Shown here: one piece after another, positions 10,130-19,371 of the stretch
Position numbering within the stretch: position 1 is the stretch's first letter
Layout of the letters: every line of letters begins with the position of its first letter
Source: Piscinibacter defluvii
Lineage (GTDB): Bacteria > Pseudomonadota > Gammaproteobacteria > Burkholderiales > Burkholderiaceae_C
Length of the DNA: 44,141 bases
Assembly: GCF_004011805.1 (NCBI RefSeq)
Contig: NZ_RCHJ01000032.1
Coordinates: forward strand, 1-44,141
Direction of reading: 5' to 3'
The notes under the pieces: generated by a model
The model's database searches: none
The model's input: the letters and a program-made list of their open reading frames with translations, nothing else
Told to the model about the DNA's origin: nothing
Position numbers and translations under genes: made by a program

Positions 10130-11559
10130 AGGGACTGCGCGGGGATACCGCGCTGTACGCGCTCGCGGTCGGGCTCGACCGCCTGCTCGCCTTCCTGATG
10201 CTGCCGTTCCTGACGCGCCTGATCGCGCCGCAGGACTTCGGCGCCTGGACGCAGACCGCCGTCAGCGCCGGGCTGCTGGTGCCGCTGGTGCTGTTCGCCT
10301 TCCCGACGGCGATCGTGCGCAGCTTCTCCGGCGGCGGCGGCGAGTGCCGGACCTTCTTCGACCGGCTCGGTGGCATCGCCGCGGGGCTGTACCTCGTGGC
10401 CGCGGGGGCCGTGCTCGCCGCCGGCGGCGCGGTCGCGGGTTGGGTCTACGGCGACCCGACGGCCCGCGCACTGCTGCCGGCGCTGCTGCTGTGGGTGGCC
10501 GCCGACGCCGCGATCGAGTTCGGTGTCGCCTGGCTGCGCGCGGCCGGCCGCATGGGCCGCGTGGCCGGTGTGCTGATCGGGCGCAGCCTGGTGCGCTACG
10601 GCACGCTGCTGGCGCTGGTGGGCGGCGGCGAGCCGCCGCTGGCCGTCTGGCTGATGCACTTCGCGCTGCTGCAGGCCGGCTACGGCGTGCTGGTCGTGCT
10701 GCTGTCGCGCGCGCAGCTCGGCCCGCCGGCCGCGGGCCAGCCGCACGCCGCGGAACTGCGCGAGCTGCTGCGCTTCGCGCTGCCGCTGGTGGCGCTGGCC
10801 GGCTTCACCTCGCTGAACGCGGTGCTCGACCGCTACCTGCTGCTGCGCACGCTCGACCTGCGCGGCCTGGCGGTGTACGCCGCGGCGCAGTCGCTGGCCA
10901 ACATCCCGACGCTGTTCCACACGGTGCTCGGCTTCACGCTGTTCCCGGTGCTGGCGCGCCACTGGCACGCCGGCATGGTCGACAAGGCCTCCGGACTGGT
11001 GGCGCGCTCGCTGCAGGCCTACCTGTTCCTCTGCGTGCCGGTGGCGCTGCTCATCACGCTGGCCGGCCCCTGGGGCCTGCCGCGTCTCACCACCGCGCAC
11101 TACGGCGCGCCGCTGTCGCTGTTCGCGGCGCTGGGTGTCTCGGTGGTGGCCTTCGGCGTCTACCAGATCCTGCTCTACGCGCTGCTGCTGGACGGCCGCA
11201 GCGGCCAGGTGCTCGGGCTGGCGGTGCTCGCCACCGCGGTCAACGCCGGGTTGAACCTGCTGCTCGCGCCGCGTTTCGGCGCCACCGGCGCGGCGGCGGC
11301 GGTGGCGAGCGCCAACCTGCTGATGTCCGCCCTCGCCGCGCGCCTGGCGCATGCGGTGCTGCCCTGGCGCTTTCCCTGGACCGGTGTGGCGCGCATCGGG
11401 GCCGGGTCGCTGCTGGCCGCGCTGCCGCTGGCCTGGGCCGCCGCGCAGCAGCAGCCCTCGGCCATGCTGATGCTCGGCGCGGCGCTGCTGGCCGCGGCGC
11501 TCTACCTCGGGCTCGACCTGGCACGGCCGGGCTCGATCGCCCGCAGCATCCTGCCCTGA
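10111..11559 (+). CDS. Polysaccharide flippase (Wzx/MATE-like)
   Basis: This is a 482-residue, very hydrophobic protein with about 12-14 predicted membrane helices. It begins with the typical oligosaccharide flippase start (LRGDTALYALAVGLDRLLAF, then LPFLTRLIAPQDFGAW). Such proteins flip undecaprenyl-diphosphate-linked oligosaccharides across the inner membrane. The GTG at 10111 is the only start that keeps the first amphipathic segment; it lies inside the end of wlbC, so translation is probably coupled. A flippase belongs to Wzx/Wzy-type assembly, not to the Kps ABC export system also seen in this window. No Wzy polymerase was recognised. Confidence 0.85.
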   Translation: MSAFGLKGLRGDTALYALAVGLDRLLAFLMLPFLTRLIAPQDFGAWTQTAVSAGLLVPLVLFAFPTAIVRSFSGGGGECRTFFDRLGGIAAGLYLVAAGAVLAAGGAVAGWVYGDPTARALLPALLLWVAADAAIEFGVAWLRAAGRMGRVAGVLIGRSLVRYGTLLALVGGGEPPLAVWLMHFALLQAGYGVLVVLLSRAQLGPPAAGQPHAAELRELLRFALPLVALAGFTSLNAVLDRYLLLRTLDLRGLAVYAAAQSLANIPTLFHTVLGFTLFPVLARHWHAGMVDKASGLVARSLQAYLFLCVPVALLITLAGPWGLPRLTTAHYGAPLSLFAALGVSVVAFGVYQILLYALLLDGRSGQVLGLAVLATAVNAGLNLLLAPRFGATGAAAAVASANLLMSALAARLAHAVLPWRFPWTGVARIGAGSLLAALPLAWAAAQQQPSAMLMLGAALLAAALYLGLDLARPGSIARSILP

Positions 11560-11572
11560 CAATGCGCGGCCG

Positions 11573-12235
11573 ATGAGCAGCCCTCCCGACCAGTTCTCGT
11601 TGACGCAGCGGCAGTACCTCGCCGGGCTGGACTTCTTCACCTGGACGCGTCACTTCCACGTGCTCAAGGACCTGCTCGCGCATGTCGGCAGCGACGGCGC
11701 GGTGTTCGAGGTCGGCACCGGCGACGGCGTGCTGCGCCGCTGCCTCGAGCCCTTCGTCGGCGGCTACACGGTGATGGACCTGAACCCGCACCTGAAGCCC
11801 GAGGTGCTGGGCAACCTGCTCGAGCCGCAGCCGCAGCTCGCGGGCCGCTTCGACGCCGCGGTCTGCACCGAGGTGCTGGAGCACCTGCCGTTCGCCGACT
11901 TCCCGCGTGCGCTCGCGCAGCTCGCCGCCGTGCTCAAGCCCGGCGGCCGGCTGTTCCTGACCGTGCCGCACCGCAAGGGCCACCTGCTCGTCGTCTCGCC
12001 GCGCCAGCGGCTGCGCACCTGGCGCTTCCCGTTCGGCACGACGAGCCTGTCGGAGGCGTACAACCGCTTCGTGCGCCGGCGCATCTGGATCGACCCGAAT
12101 CACTGCTGGGAGATCGGCGACGGCACGGTGACCCGCGCGCGGGTCGAGGCCGCGTTCGCCGCAACGGGTTTCGAGACCGAGTCGTTCCTGCCGCTGCCCT
12201 ACTGCGACTACTGGGTGCTGGTGCGCCGGTCATGA
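11573..12235 (+). CDS. Class I SAM-dependent methyltransferase
   Basis: This 220-residue protein has a Rossmann methyltransferase core: motif I VFEVGTGDGVLRR near residues 44-56, a motif II-like segment YTVMDLNPHLKPEVLGNL, CTEVLEHLPFADFPRAL, and the post-motif LKPGGRLFLTVPHRKGHLL. The family is Methyltransf_11-like, and the sugar or lipid substrate cannot be told. Its position between a flippase and a glycosyltransferase suggests O-methylation of a glycan residue. It overlaps the next gene as ATGA (12232-12235). A GACAAT at 11558-11563 lies 9 bp before the ATG and could be an internal -10 element. Confidence 0.8.
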   Translation: MSSPPDQFSLTQRQYLAGLDFFTWTRHFHVLKDLLAHVGSDGAVFEVGTGDGVLRRCLEPFVGGYTVMDLNPHLKPEVLGNLLEPQPQLAGRFDAAVCTEVLEHLPFADFPRALAQLAAVLKPGGRLFLTVPHRKGHLLVVSPRQRLRTWRFPFGTTSLSEAYNRFVRRRIWIDPNHCWEIGDGTVTRARVEAAFAATGFETESFLPLPYCDYWVLVRRS

Positions 12236-13527
12236 AGGTCTTGCTGCTGAGTCACTACTACCCGCCGATGGGCGGGGCGGGCGTGCAGCGCGCGCTGAAG
12301 TTCAGCAAGTACCTCGGCGCCGAAGGCGTGCAGGTGAGCGTGCTGGCCGGGGACGACCCGGGCTACACACGCGACGACTCGCTGCTGGCCGAGATCCCGC
12401 CCGGGCTGCGGGTCGAGCGCGTCGCGCACACGCCGCTGCTGCAGCGCCTGGTGCGGCGCCACGCGGCCGCGCCGGCGGGCGCGGCGCCGGCGGCGTCGGC
12501 CGCGCGGCCGGCCTGGCGCGATGCCGCGCTGGCCGCCTGGGGCAGCCTGCAATGGCCCGACGGCCAGGCCGGCTGGGCGCGCCGCGCCCACGCCGTCGCG
12601 ACGCGCCTGGTGCGCGAGCAGGGGCTGGAGCTGATCCTCAGCAGCGCGCCGCCGGTGTCCTCGCACCGGCTCGCGGCGCGCCTGGCGCGCGAGCTCCGCC
12701 TGCCCTGGGTGGCCGACTGGCGCGACCTGTGGACCGACAACCCGGCCTATGCCGCGCCGGCCTGGCGCCGTGCCGCCGACCGCGCGCTCGAGACGCGGCT
12801 GCTCGACAGCGCAGCCGGCGTCGTGACAGTGACGCCGACCTTGCAGCGTGTGCTCGCCGCCCGGCTGGGCGGGCGCCGCGAGGTGGCGCTGATCCCGAAC
12901 GGCTACGACGAGGCGGACTTCGCGGCGGTCGAGCCCGTGCCGGCCGAGCCGGGCACCTTCCGCGTCGTGCACGCCGGCACGCTCTACGGCCACCAGTCGC
13001 CGCTGCCGCTGCTGCTCGCCGCCGACCGCCTGCTGACGGCCCAGCCCGCGTTGGCGCAGCGCCTGCGCCTGCGCCTGGTCGGTCTGGTCGGCGCGCGCTT
13101 CGAGACCATGCTGGCCGAGTTCGCCGCGGTGCACCCGGGTGTGCTGGAGCGGCGCGGCTATGTCGAGCACCACCAGGCGGTGGCCGAGATGCAGGGCGCC
13201 GACCTGCTGCTGTTGATCATCGGCGGCGGTGCCGCGGCGCGCGGCGTGCTGTCGGGCAAGGTGTTCGAGTACCTGCGCGCGCGCCGCCCGGTGCTGCTGA
13301 TCGGCCCGACCGACGGCGACGCCGCGCAGCTGCTGCGCGCCCATGCCGCCAGCCGCGTGGCCGAGGAGGGCGACGTGGCCGGCATCGCCGCGGCGCTGGG
13401 CGCGGCGCTCACGGGCGGCTACGGCAGCGTGCCGGACGCGGCGCGCCCCGAGCTGTTCGAGCGCCGCGCGCTGACGGCGCAGCTGGCGGTGTTCCTGCAG
13501 CGCTGCGCGGAACGCCGCCGTGGCTGA
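12232..13527 (+). CDS. Glycosyltransferase, GT-B fold (GT4-like)
   Basis: This 431-residue protein opens with the GT4 glycine-rich loop MKVLLLSHYYPPMGGAGVQR. It has an internal donor-domain start RVVHAGTLYGHQSPLPLLLAADRL and a C-terminal region with KVFEYLRARRPVLLIGPTDGD. That last segment replaces the usual EX7E pattern with FEYLRARRPVL, a variant common in fucosamine-transferase-like GT4 enzymes. The segment after residue 65 is Ala/Pro-rich, probably a flexible interdomain loop. It is predicted to add a sugar to the growing repeat unit at the cytoplasmic face of the membrane. The donor is unknown. Its end overlaps the next methyltransferase by 8 bp. Confidence 0.85.
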   Translation: MKVLLLSHYYPPMGGAGVQRALKFSKYLGAEGVQVSVLAGDDPGYTRDDSLLAEIPPGLRVERVAHTPLLQRLVRRHAAAPAGAAPAASAARPAWRDAALAAWGSLQWPDGQAGWARRAHAVATRLVREQGLELILSSAPPVSSHRLAARLARELRLPWVADWRDLWTDNPAYAAPAWRRAADRALETRLLDSAAGVVTVTPTLQRVLAARLGGRREVALIPNGYDEADFAAVEPVPAEPGTFRVVHAGTLYGHQSPLPLLLAADRLLTAQPALAQRLRLRLVGLVGARFETMLAEFAAVHPGVLERRGYVEHHQAVAEMQGADLLLLIIGGGAAARGVLSGKVFEYLRARRPVLLIGPTDGDAAQLLRAHAASRVAEEGDVAGIAAALGAALTGGYGSVPDAARPELFERRALTAQLAVFLQRCAERRRG

Positions 13528-14203
13528 GCTCGAGCGGGCTGCCGCGCGCTACCGCGAGCGCGACGCGAGCGCGGCGCTGACCGGCTTCTGGTCGCTGCGC
13601 AACCCGGCCGTGCTACACGTGGCGCAGGAGCGCGAACGCGTCGCGCTGCAGCTGCTGGCCGCGGCCGGCATCGAGCTCGCCGCGCTGCGCGTGCTCGACG
13701 TCGGCTGCGGCTTCGGCCTCGAGTTCACCAGCCTGCTGCGCTGGGGCGTGCGCGGGCAGACGCTGGTCGGCATCGACCTGATGCACGAGCGCCTGCGCGT
13801 GGCGCGCGGCCACAGCCCGGCGCTGCTGGTGCAGGGCAGCGGCACCGCGCTGCCGTTTCCCGATGCCTGCTTCGATCTCGTGACGCAGAACGTGGTGTTC
13901 AGCTCGATCGTCGACCCTGCAGCGCGCCGCGCCAGCGCCGCGGAGATGCTGCGCGTGCTGCGCCCGGGCGGCTGGCTGCTCTGGTACGACGCCTTCCGCA
14001 CCCGCGCGCGCGACCCGCATTTCCGTGCCGTTCCGCGCAGCGAGGTGGAGGCGCTGTTCCCGGGTGTCGCCTGGCGCTGGCGCAGGCTGACCTGCGACAT
14101 CGGCATCGCCGCCCGCCTGCGGCGCGTGCCGGGTGCGCTCGCGCTGCTGGATGCGAGCGGGCTGGCGTGCACGCACCTGATGGGGTTGGGGCGGCGGCCG
14201 TGA
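13520..14203 (+). CDS. Class I SAM-dependent methyltransferase, paralogue 1
   Basis: This 227-residue protein starts at GTG 13520. Motif I is VLDVGCGFGLEF (about 57-68), followed by LVGIDLMHERLRVAR, ALPFPDACFDLVTQNVVFSS and LRPGGWLLWYDAF. The protein is clearly similar to the methyltransferase at 16466-17176, sharing LVGI-L--ERL-AR, the VFSS segment, the LWYD motif and the later V--R/LFP region. The two probably arose by duplication and may methylate different positions of the glycan. No substrate can be assigned. It overlaps the neighbours on both sides. Confidence 0.82.
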   Translation: MAELERAAARYRERDASAALTGFWSLRNPAVLHVAQERERVALQLLAAAGIELAALRVLDVGCGFGLEFTSLLRWGVRGQTLVGIDLMHERLRVARGHSPALLVQGSGTALPFPDACFDLVTQNVVFSSIVDPAARRASAAEMLRVLRPGGWLLWYDAFRTRARDPHFRAVPRSEVEALFPGVAWRWRRLTCDIGIAARLRRVPGALALLDASGLACTHLMGLGRRP

Positions 14204-15258
14204 CGATCCATCTGTGCCTGCTCGGCCACGCGCCGAGCATCCACCTGCAGCGCTGGGCGACGGCGATGGTCGAGCGCGGCTTTCGTGTCAGCGTGGTCAG
14301 CGCCGAGCCGCAGGCCATCCCCGGTGTCGACCTGCACCTGCTGCCGCATGCCGGCGCGCTCGGCTGGTTTGGCCGCGTACCGGCCGCGCGGCGCCTGCTG
14401 GCGGCACTCGCGCCCGACGTGGTGCACGGCCACTACGTCACCTCGTACGGCATGCTGGCCGCTGCCGGCGGGCGCCGGCCGCTGGTGCTGACGGCCTGGG
14501 GCTCGGACATCCTGGTCTCGCCGCGCGAGAGCGGGCTGGTGCGCGTGCTGACCGGCTGGATGCTGCGCCGTGCCGCACTGGTCACCGCCGATTCGCGCGA
14601 CGTGCTCGAGGCGATCGCGCGCTACCGGCCGACGGCACGGCTCGAGGAGATCTTCTGGGGCGCAGACACCGAACGCTTCGTGCCGCTGTCGCCCGAGGCG
14701 AAGCCGGCGGGCTTCCACGTCGCCAGCCTGCGCGCCTGGGAGCCGAACTACCGCATCGAGGTCATCGTCGAGGCCGTCGCGCGGCTGCGGGCGAGCGGGC
14801 CGGCGACACTGCACCTGTTCGGCAGCGGTTCCGGCGCGGCGGCGCTGCGCGCGCAGGTGGCGCGCCTCGGGCTGGACGATTCGGTGGTGTGGCATGGCCA
14901 GGTCGATGCGGCGCAGCTGCCGGCGCGGCTGGCTGCCTGCCAGGTGTCGGTGTCGGTGCCGGCCAGCGATGCCACCTCGGTGTCGCTGCTCGAGTCCATG
15001 GCCTGCGGCCTGCCGGTGGTCGTGTCCGACCTGGCGGCGAACCGGCAGTGGGTGAGCGGCGCGGGCGGCATGGTCGTCGACGGGGCCGACCCCGCGGCCG
15101 TCGCCGCTGCGCTGCAGGCGCTGCGCGACGATCCGGCGCGCCGCGCCGCGATGGGGGCGCACAACCGCCGTGTGATCGAGGCACGCGCGTCGAGCCGCGT
15201 GCAGATGGACCGCATGGCGCAGCTCTACCGTGAGCTGCTGGAGCGCCGGCCGTCATGA
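14200..15258 (+). CDS. Glycosyltransferase family 4-like
   Basis: This 352-residue GT-B enzyme starts at GTG 14200, overlapping the previous stop as GTGA; an ATG at 14167 would add 11 residues with no homology-like content. The acceptor domain ends with LEEIFWGADTERFVPLS. The donor domain has FHVASLRAWEPNYRIEVIVEA and the EX7E-type motif SVSLLESMACGLPVVVSD. It probably adds one sugar of the repeat unit from a nucleotide-sugar donor. The SVSVPASDATSVSLLES segment resembles GT4 enzymes of O-antigen loci. Its stop overlaps the next ATG (15255-15258). Confidence 0.88.
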   Translation: MTIHLCLLGHAPSIHLQRWATAMVERGFRVSVVSAEPQAIPGVDLHLLPHAGALGWFGRVPAARRLLAALAPDVVHGHYVTSYGMLAAAGGRRPLVLTAWGSDILVSPRESGLVRVLTGWMLRRAALVTADSRDVLEAIARYRPTARLEEIFWGADTERFVPLSPEAKPAGFHVASLRAWEPNYRIEVIVEAVARLRASGPATLHLFGSGSGAAALRAQVARLGLDDSVVWHGQVDAAQLPARLAACQVSVSVPASDATSVSLLESMACGLPVVVSDLAANRQWVSGAGGMVVDGADPAAVAAALQALRDDPARRAAMGAHNRRVIEARASSRVQMDRMAQLYRELLERRPS

Positions 15259-16469
15259 GGCTGCTGCTGATCAACCACTACGCCGGCTCGCCGCGCCACG
15301 GCATGGAGTACCGGCCGTACTACCTCGCGCGCGAATGGGTGCGCGCCGGGCACGCGGTGCAGATCGTCGGTGCCACCTACTCGCACGTGCGCAGCGTGCA
15401 GCCCGCGGCGGGCGTCGAGCTCATCGACGGCATCGCCTACCGCTGGCTGGCCACGCCGCGCTACCGCGGCAACGGCGTGGGCCGGGTGCTCAACATCGCG
15501 GTGTTCCTCGGCCGGCTGTGGCGCCAGGCCGGCCACTGGGCGCGCCACTTCCGCCCGGACGTGGTGATCGCGTCCAGCACCTACCCGATGGACTTCTGGG
15601 TCGCGCGGCGCATCGCGCGGCTGGCCGGGGCGCGGCTGGTGCACGAGATCCACGACCTCTGGCCCGCGTCGCCGATCGAGCTCTCCGGCATGTCGCCCGC
15701 GCACCCGTTCATCCGCCTGTGCCAGAAGGCCGAGGACGATGCCTGCCGCGACGCCGACCGCGTGGTCTCGATGCTGCCCAAGGTGGCCGGGCACCTGGCC
15801 GCGCACGGGCTCGACCTGGCCAAGCTGCACATCGTGCCGAACGGCATCGTGCCGGAGGACTGGTCCGGCGCGCCCGCGCCGCTCGTGCCGGCGCTGGCCG
15901 CGCACCTGGCCGCGCAGCGCGCGCAGGGGCGCACGATCGTCGGCTACGCCGGCTCGCACGGCGAGCCGAACGCGCTCGACGTGCTGCTCGACGCGGCGGC
16001 CATGATGAAGGACGAGCCCTTCGCCTTCGTGCTCGTGGGCAGCGGCCACGAGAAGGCGCGCCTGGCGCGGCGGGTGGCCGACGAACGCCTCGCCCACGTC
16101 GCGCTGTTCGAGCCGATCCCGAAGGCGCAGATCCCGGCGCTGCTGGCGGCCGTGGACATTGCCTACATCGGCTGGAAGCGCCAGCCGCTGTACCGCTTCG
16201 GCATCGCGCCGAACAAGCTGATGGACTACATGATGGCCGGCGCCCCGGTGCTGCATTCGGTGGACGCCGGCAACGACCCGGTGGCCGAGGCCGGCTGTGG
16301 GCTGACCGTCGCGCCGGAGGACGCGGCCGCGGTGGCGGACGGCCTGCGCCGGCTCGCCGCCTTGCCGGCCGGGGCACGCCGCACGATGGGCGAGCGTGGC
16401 CGCGCCTTCGTGCTGGCGCACCACACGTATCCCGTGCTGGCGCGGAAGTTCATCGAGGCGGTGACGTGA
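15255..16469 (+). CDS. Glycosyltransferase family 4, WbuB/FucNAc-transferase-like
   Basis: This 404-residue protein begins [20 protein letters not shown], the start typical of WbuB-like GT4 enzymes that transfer an amino-deoxy sugar. Other features are [33 protein letters not shown] at the domain junction, and a C-terminal [20 protein letters not shown] in the nucleotide-binding region. In related loci such enzymes transfer L-FucNAc or a similar sugar as the second residue. That donor is plausible here because a 4,6-dehydratase and an aminotransferase are encoded nearby, but it is inference. Confidence 0.87.
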   Translation: MRLLLINHYAGSPRHGMEYRPYYLAREWVRAGHAVQIVGATYSHVRSVQPAAGVELIDGIAYRWLATPRYRGNGVGRVLNIAVFLGRLWRQAGHWARHFRPDVVIASSTYPMDFWVARRIARLAGARLVHEIHDLWPASPIELSGMSPAHPFIRLCQKAEDDACRDADRVVSMLPKVAGHLAAHGLDLAKLHIVPNGIVPEDWSGAPAPLVPALAAHLAAQRAQGRTIVGYAGSHGEPNALDVLLDAAAMMKDEPFAFVLVGSGHEKARLARRVADERLAHVALFEPIPKAQIPALLAAVDIAYIGWKRQPLYRFGIAPNKLMDYMMAGAPVLHSVDAGNDPVAEAGCGLTVAPEDAAAVADGLRRLAALPAGARRTMGERGRAFVLAHHTYPVLARKFIEAVT

Positions 16470-17176
16470 CTCCCCCCCGGAGCGCCGGCGTGAACGACGA
16501 GGCTCGCGCCGTCGCCGAGCGCTACGCGCGTCGCGGCGAGAGCGGCCGCTACAGCTTGCTGCGCCCGGAGGTGTGGCAGATGGTGCACGAGCGGCAGCGG
16601 GCGTTCGTGGCGCTGGCCGGGTCGGTGGGCCTGCCGGACTTCGCGACGCTGCGCCTCGTCGAGGTGGGCTGCGGCAGCGGCGCCAACCTGCTCGAGCTGC
16701 TGCGCTTCGGCTTCCGCGCCGATCACCTCGTCGGCATCGAGCTGCTGCCGGAGCGGCTCGCCCAGGCGCGCGAGCGCCTGCCCGCGGCGCTCGTGCTGCA
16801 CGCGGGCGATGCTACGGCGATCGATCTGCCTGCGGCATCGCAGGACATCGTGTTCGTCTCGACGGTCTTCTCCTCGCTGCTCGACGCGGCCTTCCAGCAG
16901 CGCCTGGCCGACACGCTGTGGCGCTGGCTCAAGCCCGGCGGCGGCGTGCTCTGGTACGACTTCACCGTCGACAACCCGCGCAACCCCGACGTGCGCGGCG
17001 TGCCGCTCGCGCGCCTGCGGCAGCTCTTCCCGCATGGCCGCGTGACGGCGCGCCGCGTCACGCTCGCGCCGCCGCTGGCGCGCGCCGTCGTGCGCCTGCA
17101 CCCCGCGCTCTACACTGCCTGCAACACCGTACCCTGGCTGCGCACCCACGTGCTCGCCTGGATCGCCAAGCCATGA
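16466..17176 (+). CDS. Class I SAM-dependent methyltransferase, paralogue 2
   Basis: This 236-residue protein is counted from GTG 16466, which overlaps the previous stop as GTGA. A GTG at 16490 with a GGAG 8 bp upstream is an equally good start and gives 228 residues. Motif I is [16 protein letters not shown], followed by [28 protein letters not shown] and [19 protein letters not shown]. It is the sister of the methyltransferase at 13520-14203. The tail is rich in Arg, Leu and Val and ends near the membrane-like [13 protein letters not shown]. The substrate is unknown. Its stop overlaps the aminotransferase ATG. Confidence 0.82.
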   Translation: MTPPRSAGVNDEARAVAERYARRGESGRYSLLRPEVWQMVHERQRAFVALAGSVGLPDFATLRLVEVGCGSGANLLELLRFGFRADHLVGIELLPERLAQARERLPAALVLHAGDATAIDLPAASQDIVFVSTVFSSLLDAAFQQRLADTLWRWLKPGGGVLWYDFTVDNPRNPDVRGVPLARLRQLFPHGRVTARRVTLAPPLARAVVRLHPALYTACNTVPWLRTHVLAWIAKP

Positions 17177-18333
17177 CCGAACCCTTTCTTCCCTTTGCGC
17201 TGCCGGAGATCGGCGAAGAAGAGATCGCCGAGGTGGTGGACACGCTGCGTTCCGGCTGGGTCACCACCGGGCCGAAGACACGCCGCTTCGAGACGGACTT
17301 CGCCGCCTGGCTGGGCGCGCCGGGCCTGCACGCGATGGCGGTCAACTCGGCCACCGCCGGGCTGCACCTGGCGCTCGAGGCCCTGGGCATCGGCCCCGGC
17401 GACGAGGTCATCACCACCACCCACACCTTCACCGCCACCGCCGAGGTGGTGCGCTACCTGGGCGCCGACGTGGTGCTGGTCGACATCGACCCGGCCACGC
17501 TGTGCATCGACGCAGCGGCCGCGGAGCGTGCGATCACGCCGCGCACGAAGGCGCTGATCCCGGTGCACTACGCCGGCCTCGCGGCCGACATGACCGCGCT
17601 GCTCGCGCTGGCGCAACGGCACGGCCTGAAGGTGGTGGAGGACGCGGCGCACGCGCTGCCTACCACGCACCGCGGCGCGCTGGTCGGCACCCTGGCCTCG
17701 GACGCGACGGTCTTCAGCTTCTACGCCAACAAGACCATCACCACGGGCGAGGGCGGCATGGTGGTCACGCGCGACGCCGCGCTGGCGCAGCGCATCAAGG
17801 TGATGCGCCTGCACGGCATCAGCCGCGACGCCTTCGACCGCTTCACCGCCAAGGTGCCGAGCTGGTACTACGAGGTCGTCGCGCCGGGCTTCAAGTACAA
17901 CCTGACCGACATCGCCGCGGCACTCGGCCTGCACCAGCTGCGGCGCGCGGAGGCATTCCAGCGGCGCCGCGCCGAGCTCGCCGCGGCCTACGACGAGGCC
18001 TTGCGGGACTTGCCGCTGCTGCGCCCGCCGCGACCGCCGGCCGGCGACACGCATGCCTGGCACCTGTACGTGGTGCGCCTGGCCGACGGCGCGCGGATCG
18101 CGCGCGACGCCTTCATCGAGGCGCTCTACGCCGCCGGCATCGGCTGCAGCGTGCACTACATCCCGCTGCACCTGCAGCCCTACTGGCGCGAGCGCTACGG
18201 CCTGCGGCCGGAGCAGTTCCCGCACAGCCAGCACGCCTACGAACGCATGCTCAGCCTGCCGTTCTACACGCGCATGACCGAGGCCGACGTGCAGCGGGTC
18301 GCCCGCGCCGCCCGCGAGGCCCTGGCCGCCTAG
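17173..18333 (+). CDS. DegT/DnrJ/EryC1/StrS aminotransferase, probably nucleotide-sugar 4-aminotransferase
   Basis: This 386-residue PLP-dependent enzyme has its internal aldimine lysine at K187 in [15 protein letters not shown], with the EDAAHALPT cofactor segment near 156-164. The start, [26 protein letters not shown], is the form seen in ArnB/PglE/PseC-type C4 aminotransferases, unlike the WlbC homologue in the same operon. The 4-keto-6-deoxy product of the dehydratase at 20051-21952 would be a fitting substrate, giving a 4-amino-4,6-dideoxy sugar such as a bacillosamine precursor. No PglD-type 4-N-acetyltransferase was found, so the final sugar is uncertain. Confidence 0.88.
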   Translation: MTEPFLPFALPEIGEEEIAEVVDTLRSGWVTTGPKTRRFETDFAAWLGAPGLHAMAVNSATAGLHLALEALGIGPGDEVITTTHTFTATAEVVRYLGADVVLVDIDPATLCIDAAAAERAITPRTKALIPVHYAGLAADMTALLALAQRHGLKVVEDAAHALPTTHRGALVGTLASDATVFSFYANKTITTGEGGMVVTRDAALAQRIKVMRLHGISRDAFDRFTAKVPSWYYEVVAPGFKYNLTDIAAALGLHQLRRAEAFQRRRAELAAAYDEALRDLPLLRPPRPPAGDTHAWHLYVVRLADGARIARDAFIEALYAAGIGCSVHYIPLHLQPYWRERYGLRPEQFPHSQHAYERMLSLPFYTRMTEADVQRVARAAREALAA

Positions 18334-18336
18334 AAT
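18331..18336 (+). promoter_or_regulatory. Candidate internal -10 element before kdsD
   Basis: TAGAAT lies at the end of the aminotransferase gene, using its stop codon TAG, and is followed by GC-rich sequence. The predicted transcription start would leave a leader of about 20 bases before ATG 18363. It lies at one of the few junctions of this operon that does not overlap (29 bp). No clear -35 was seen. Confidence 0.35.
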
Positions 18337-18362
18337 GCCCGGCTGCCCTGCCAGCCGACCCG

Positions 18363-19367
18363 ATGACCACCTCTGCCGTGCCGACCCCCGCCGCGCCCGA
18401 CGACGTGCAGCTGCTCGCCCTCGCGCACCGCACCCTCGACATCGAGGCGGCCGCGCTGCAGGGCCTGAAGGCGCGTGTCGGCGACTCCTTCGTCGCCGCG
18501 GTGCGCGCGATCCTGGCCTGCCGCGGCCGGGTGGTCGTGATGGGCATGGGCAAGAGCGGCCACGTGGGCCGCAAGATCGCCGCGACACTCGCCTCCACCG
18601 GCACGCCGGCCCTCTTCGTGCACCCGGCCGAGGCCAGCCATGGCGACCTCGGCATGGTCACCGCCGGCGACGTGGTGCTGGCGATCTCCAACTCGGGCGA
18701 GAGCGACGAGCTGGCCGCCATCCTGCCGGCGATCAAGCGCCTGCTCGTCACGCTGATCGCGATGACCGGCCGGAGCGAGAGCACGCTGGCGCGGCATGCC
18801 GACCTGGTGCTCTCGTGCGCGGTCGACCAGGAGGCCTGCCCGCTGAACCTGGCGCCCACCGCCAGCACCACGGCGCAGATGGCGCTCGGCGATGCGCTGG
18901 CCGTGGCGCTGCTGGACGCGCGCGGCTTCCGCGAGGAGGACTTCGCGCGCTCGCACCCCGGCGGCGCGCTCGGCCGCAAGCTGCTGACCCATGTGCACGA
19001 CGTGATGCGCTCGGGCGACGCCGTGCCCGCGGTGGCGCCCGAGACCGGCCTGGTGGACACGATGCGCGAGATGACGCGCAAGGGCCTGGGCGCCACCGCG
19101 ATCGTCGATGCGCAGCGCCGCGTGCTGGGCATCTTCACCGACGGCGACCTGCGCCGCCTGATCGAGGCCGGGCGCGACCTGCGCGAGCTGCGCGCCGGCG
19201 ACGTGCTGCACCCCGGGCCCAAGACCGTGCGCAGTGACGCGCTGGCCGTCGAGGCGGCCGACCTGATGGAGCTGCACCGCATCACCAGCGTGCTGGTGGT
19301 CGACGCCGAGGGGCGCCTGGTCGGCGCGCTGAACTCGAACGACCTGATGCGCGCGAAGGTGATCTGA
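18363..19367 (+). CDS. kdsD: D-arabinose-5-phosphate isomerase (KdsD/KpsF family)
   Basis: This 334-residue enzyme interconverts ribulose-5-phosphate and arabinose-5-phosphate, the first step to Kdo. It has an SIS domain (about 40-185) with GMGKSGHVGRKIA (K64), HPAEASHGDLGM (H93), ISNSGESDEL and SHPGGALGRKL (H198), matching the catalytic residues of the family. Two CBS domains follow (about 210-330). The length equals KdsD/KpsF. A copy inside a locus with KpsC and KpsS may be the capsule-dedicated KpsF version, serving the poly-Kdo linker; whether it is the only copy in the genome cannot be seen. Confidence 0.94.
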   Translation: MTTSAVPTPAAPDDVQLLALAHRTLDIEAAALQGLKARVGDSFVAAVRAILACRGRVVVMGMGKSGHVGRKIAATLASTGTPALFVHPAEASHGDLGMVTAGDVVLAISNSGESDELAAILPAIKRLLVTLIAMTGRSESTLARHADLVLSCAVDQEACPLNLAPTASTTAQMALGDALAVALLDARGFREEDFARSHPGGALGRKLLTHVHDVMRSGDAVPAVAPETGLVDTMREMTRKGLGATAIVDAQRRVLGIFTDGDLRRLIEAGRDLRELRAGDVLHPGPKTVRSDALAVEAADLMELHRITSVLVVDAEGRLVGALNSNDLMRAKVI

Positions 19368-19371
19368 CGCG

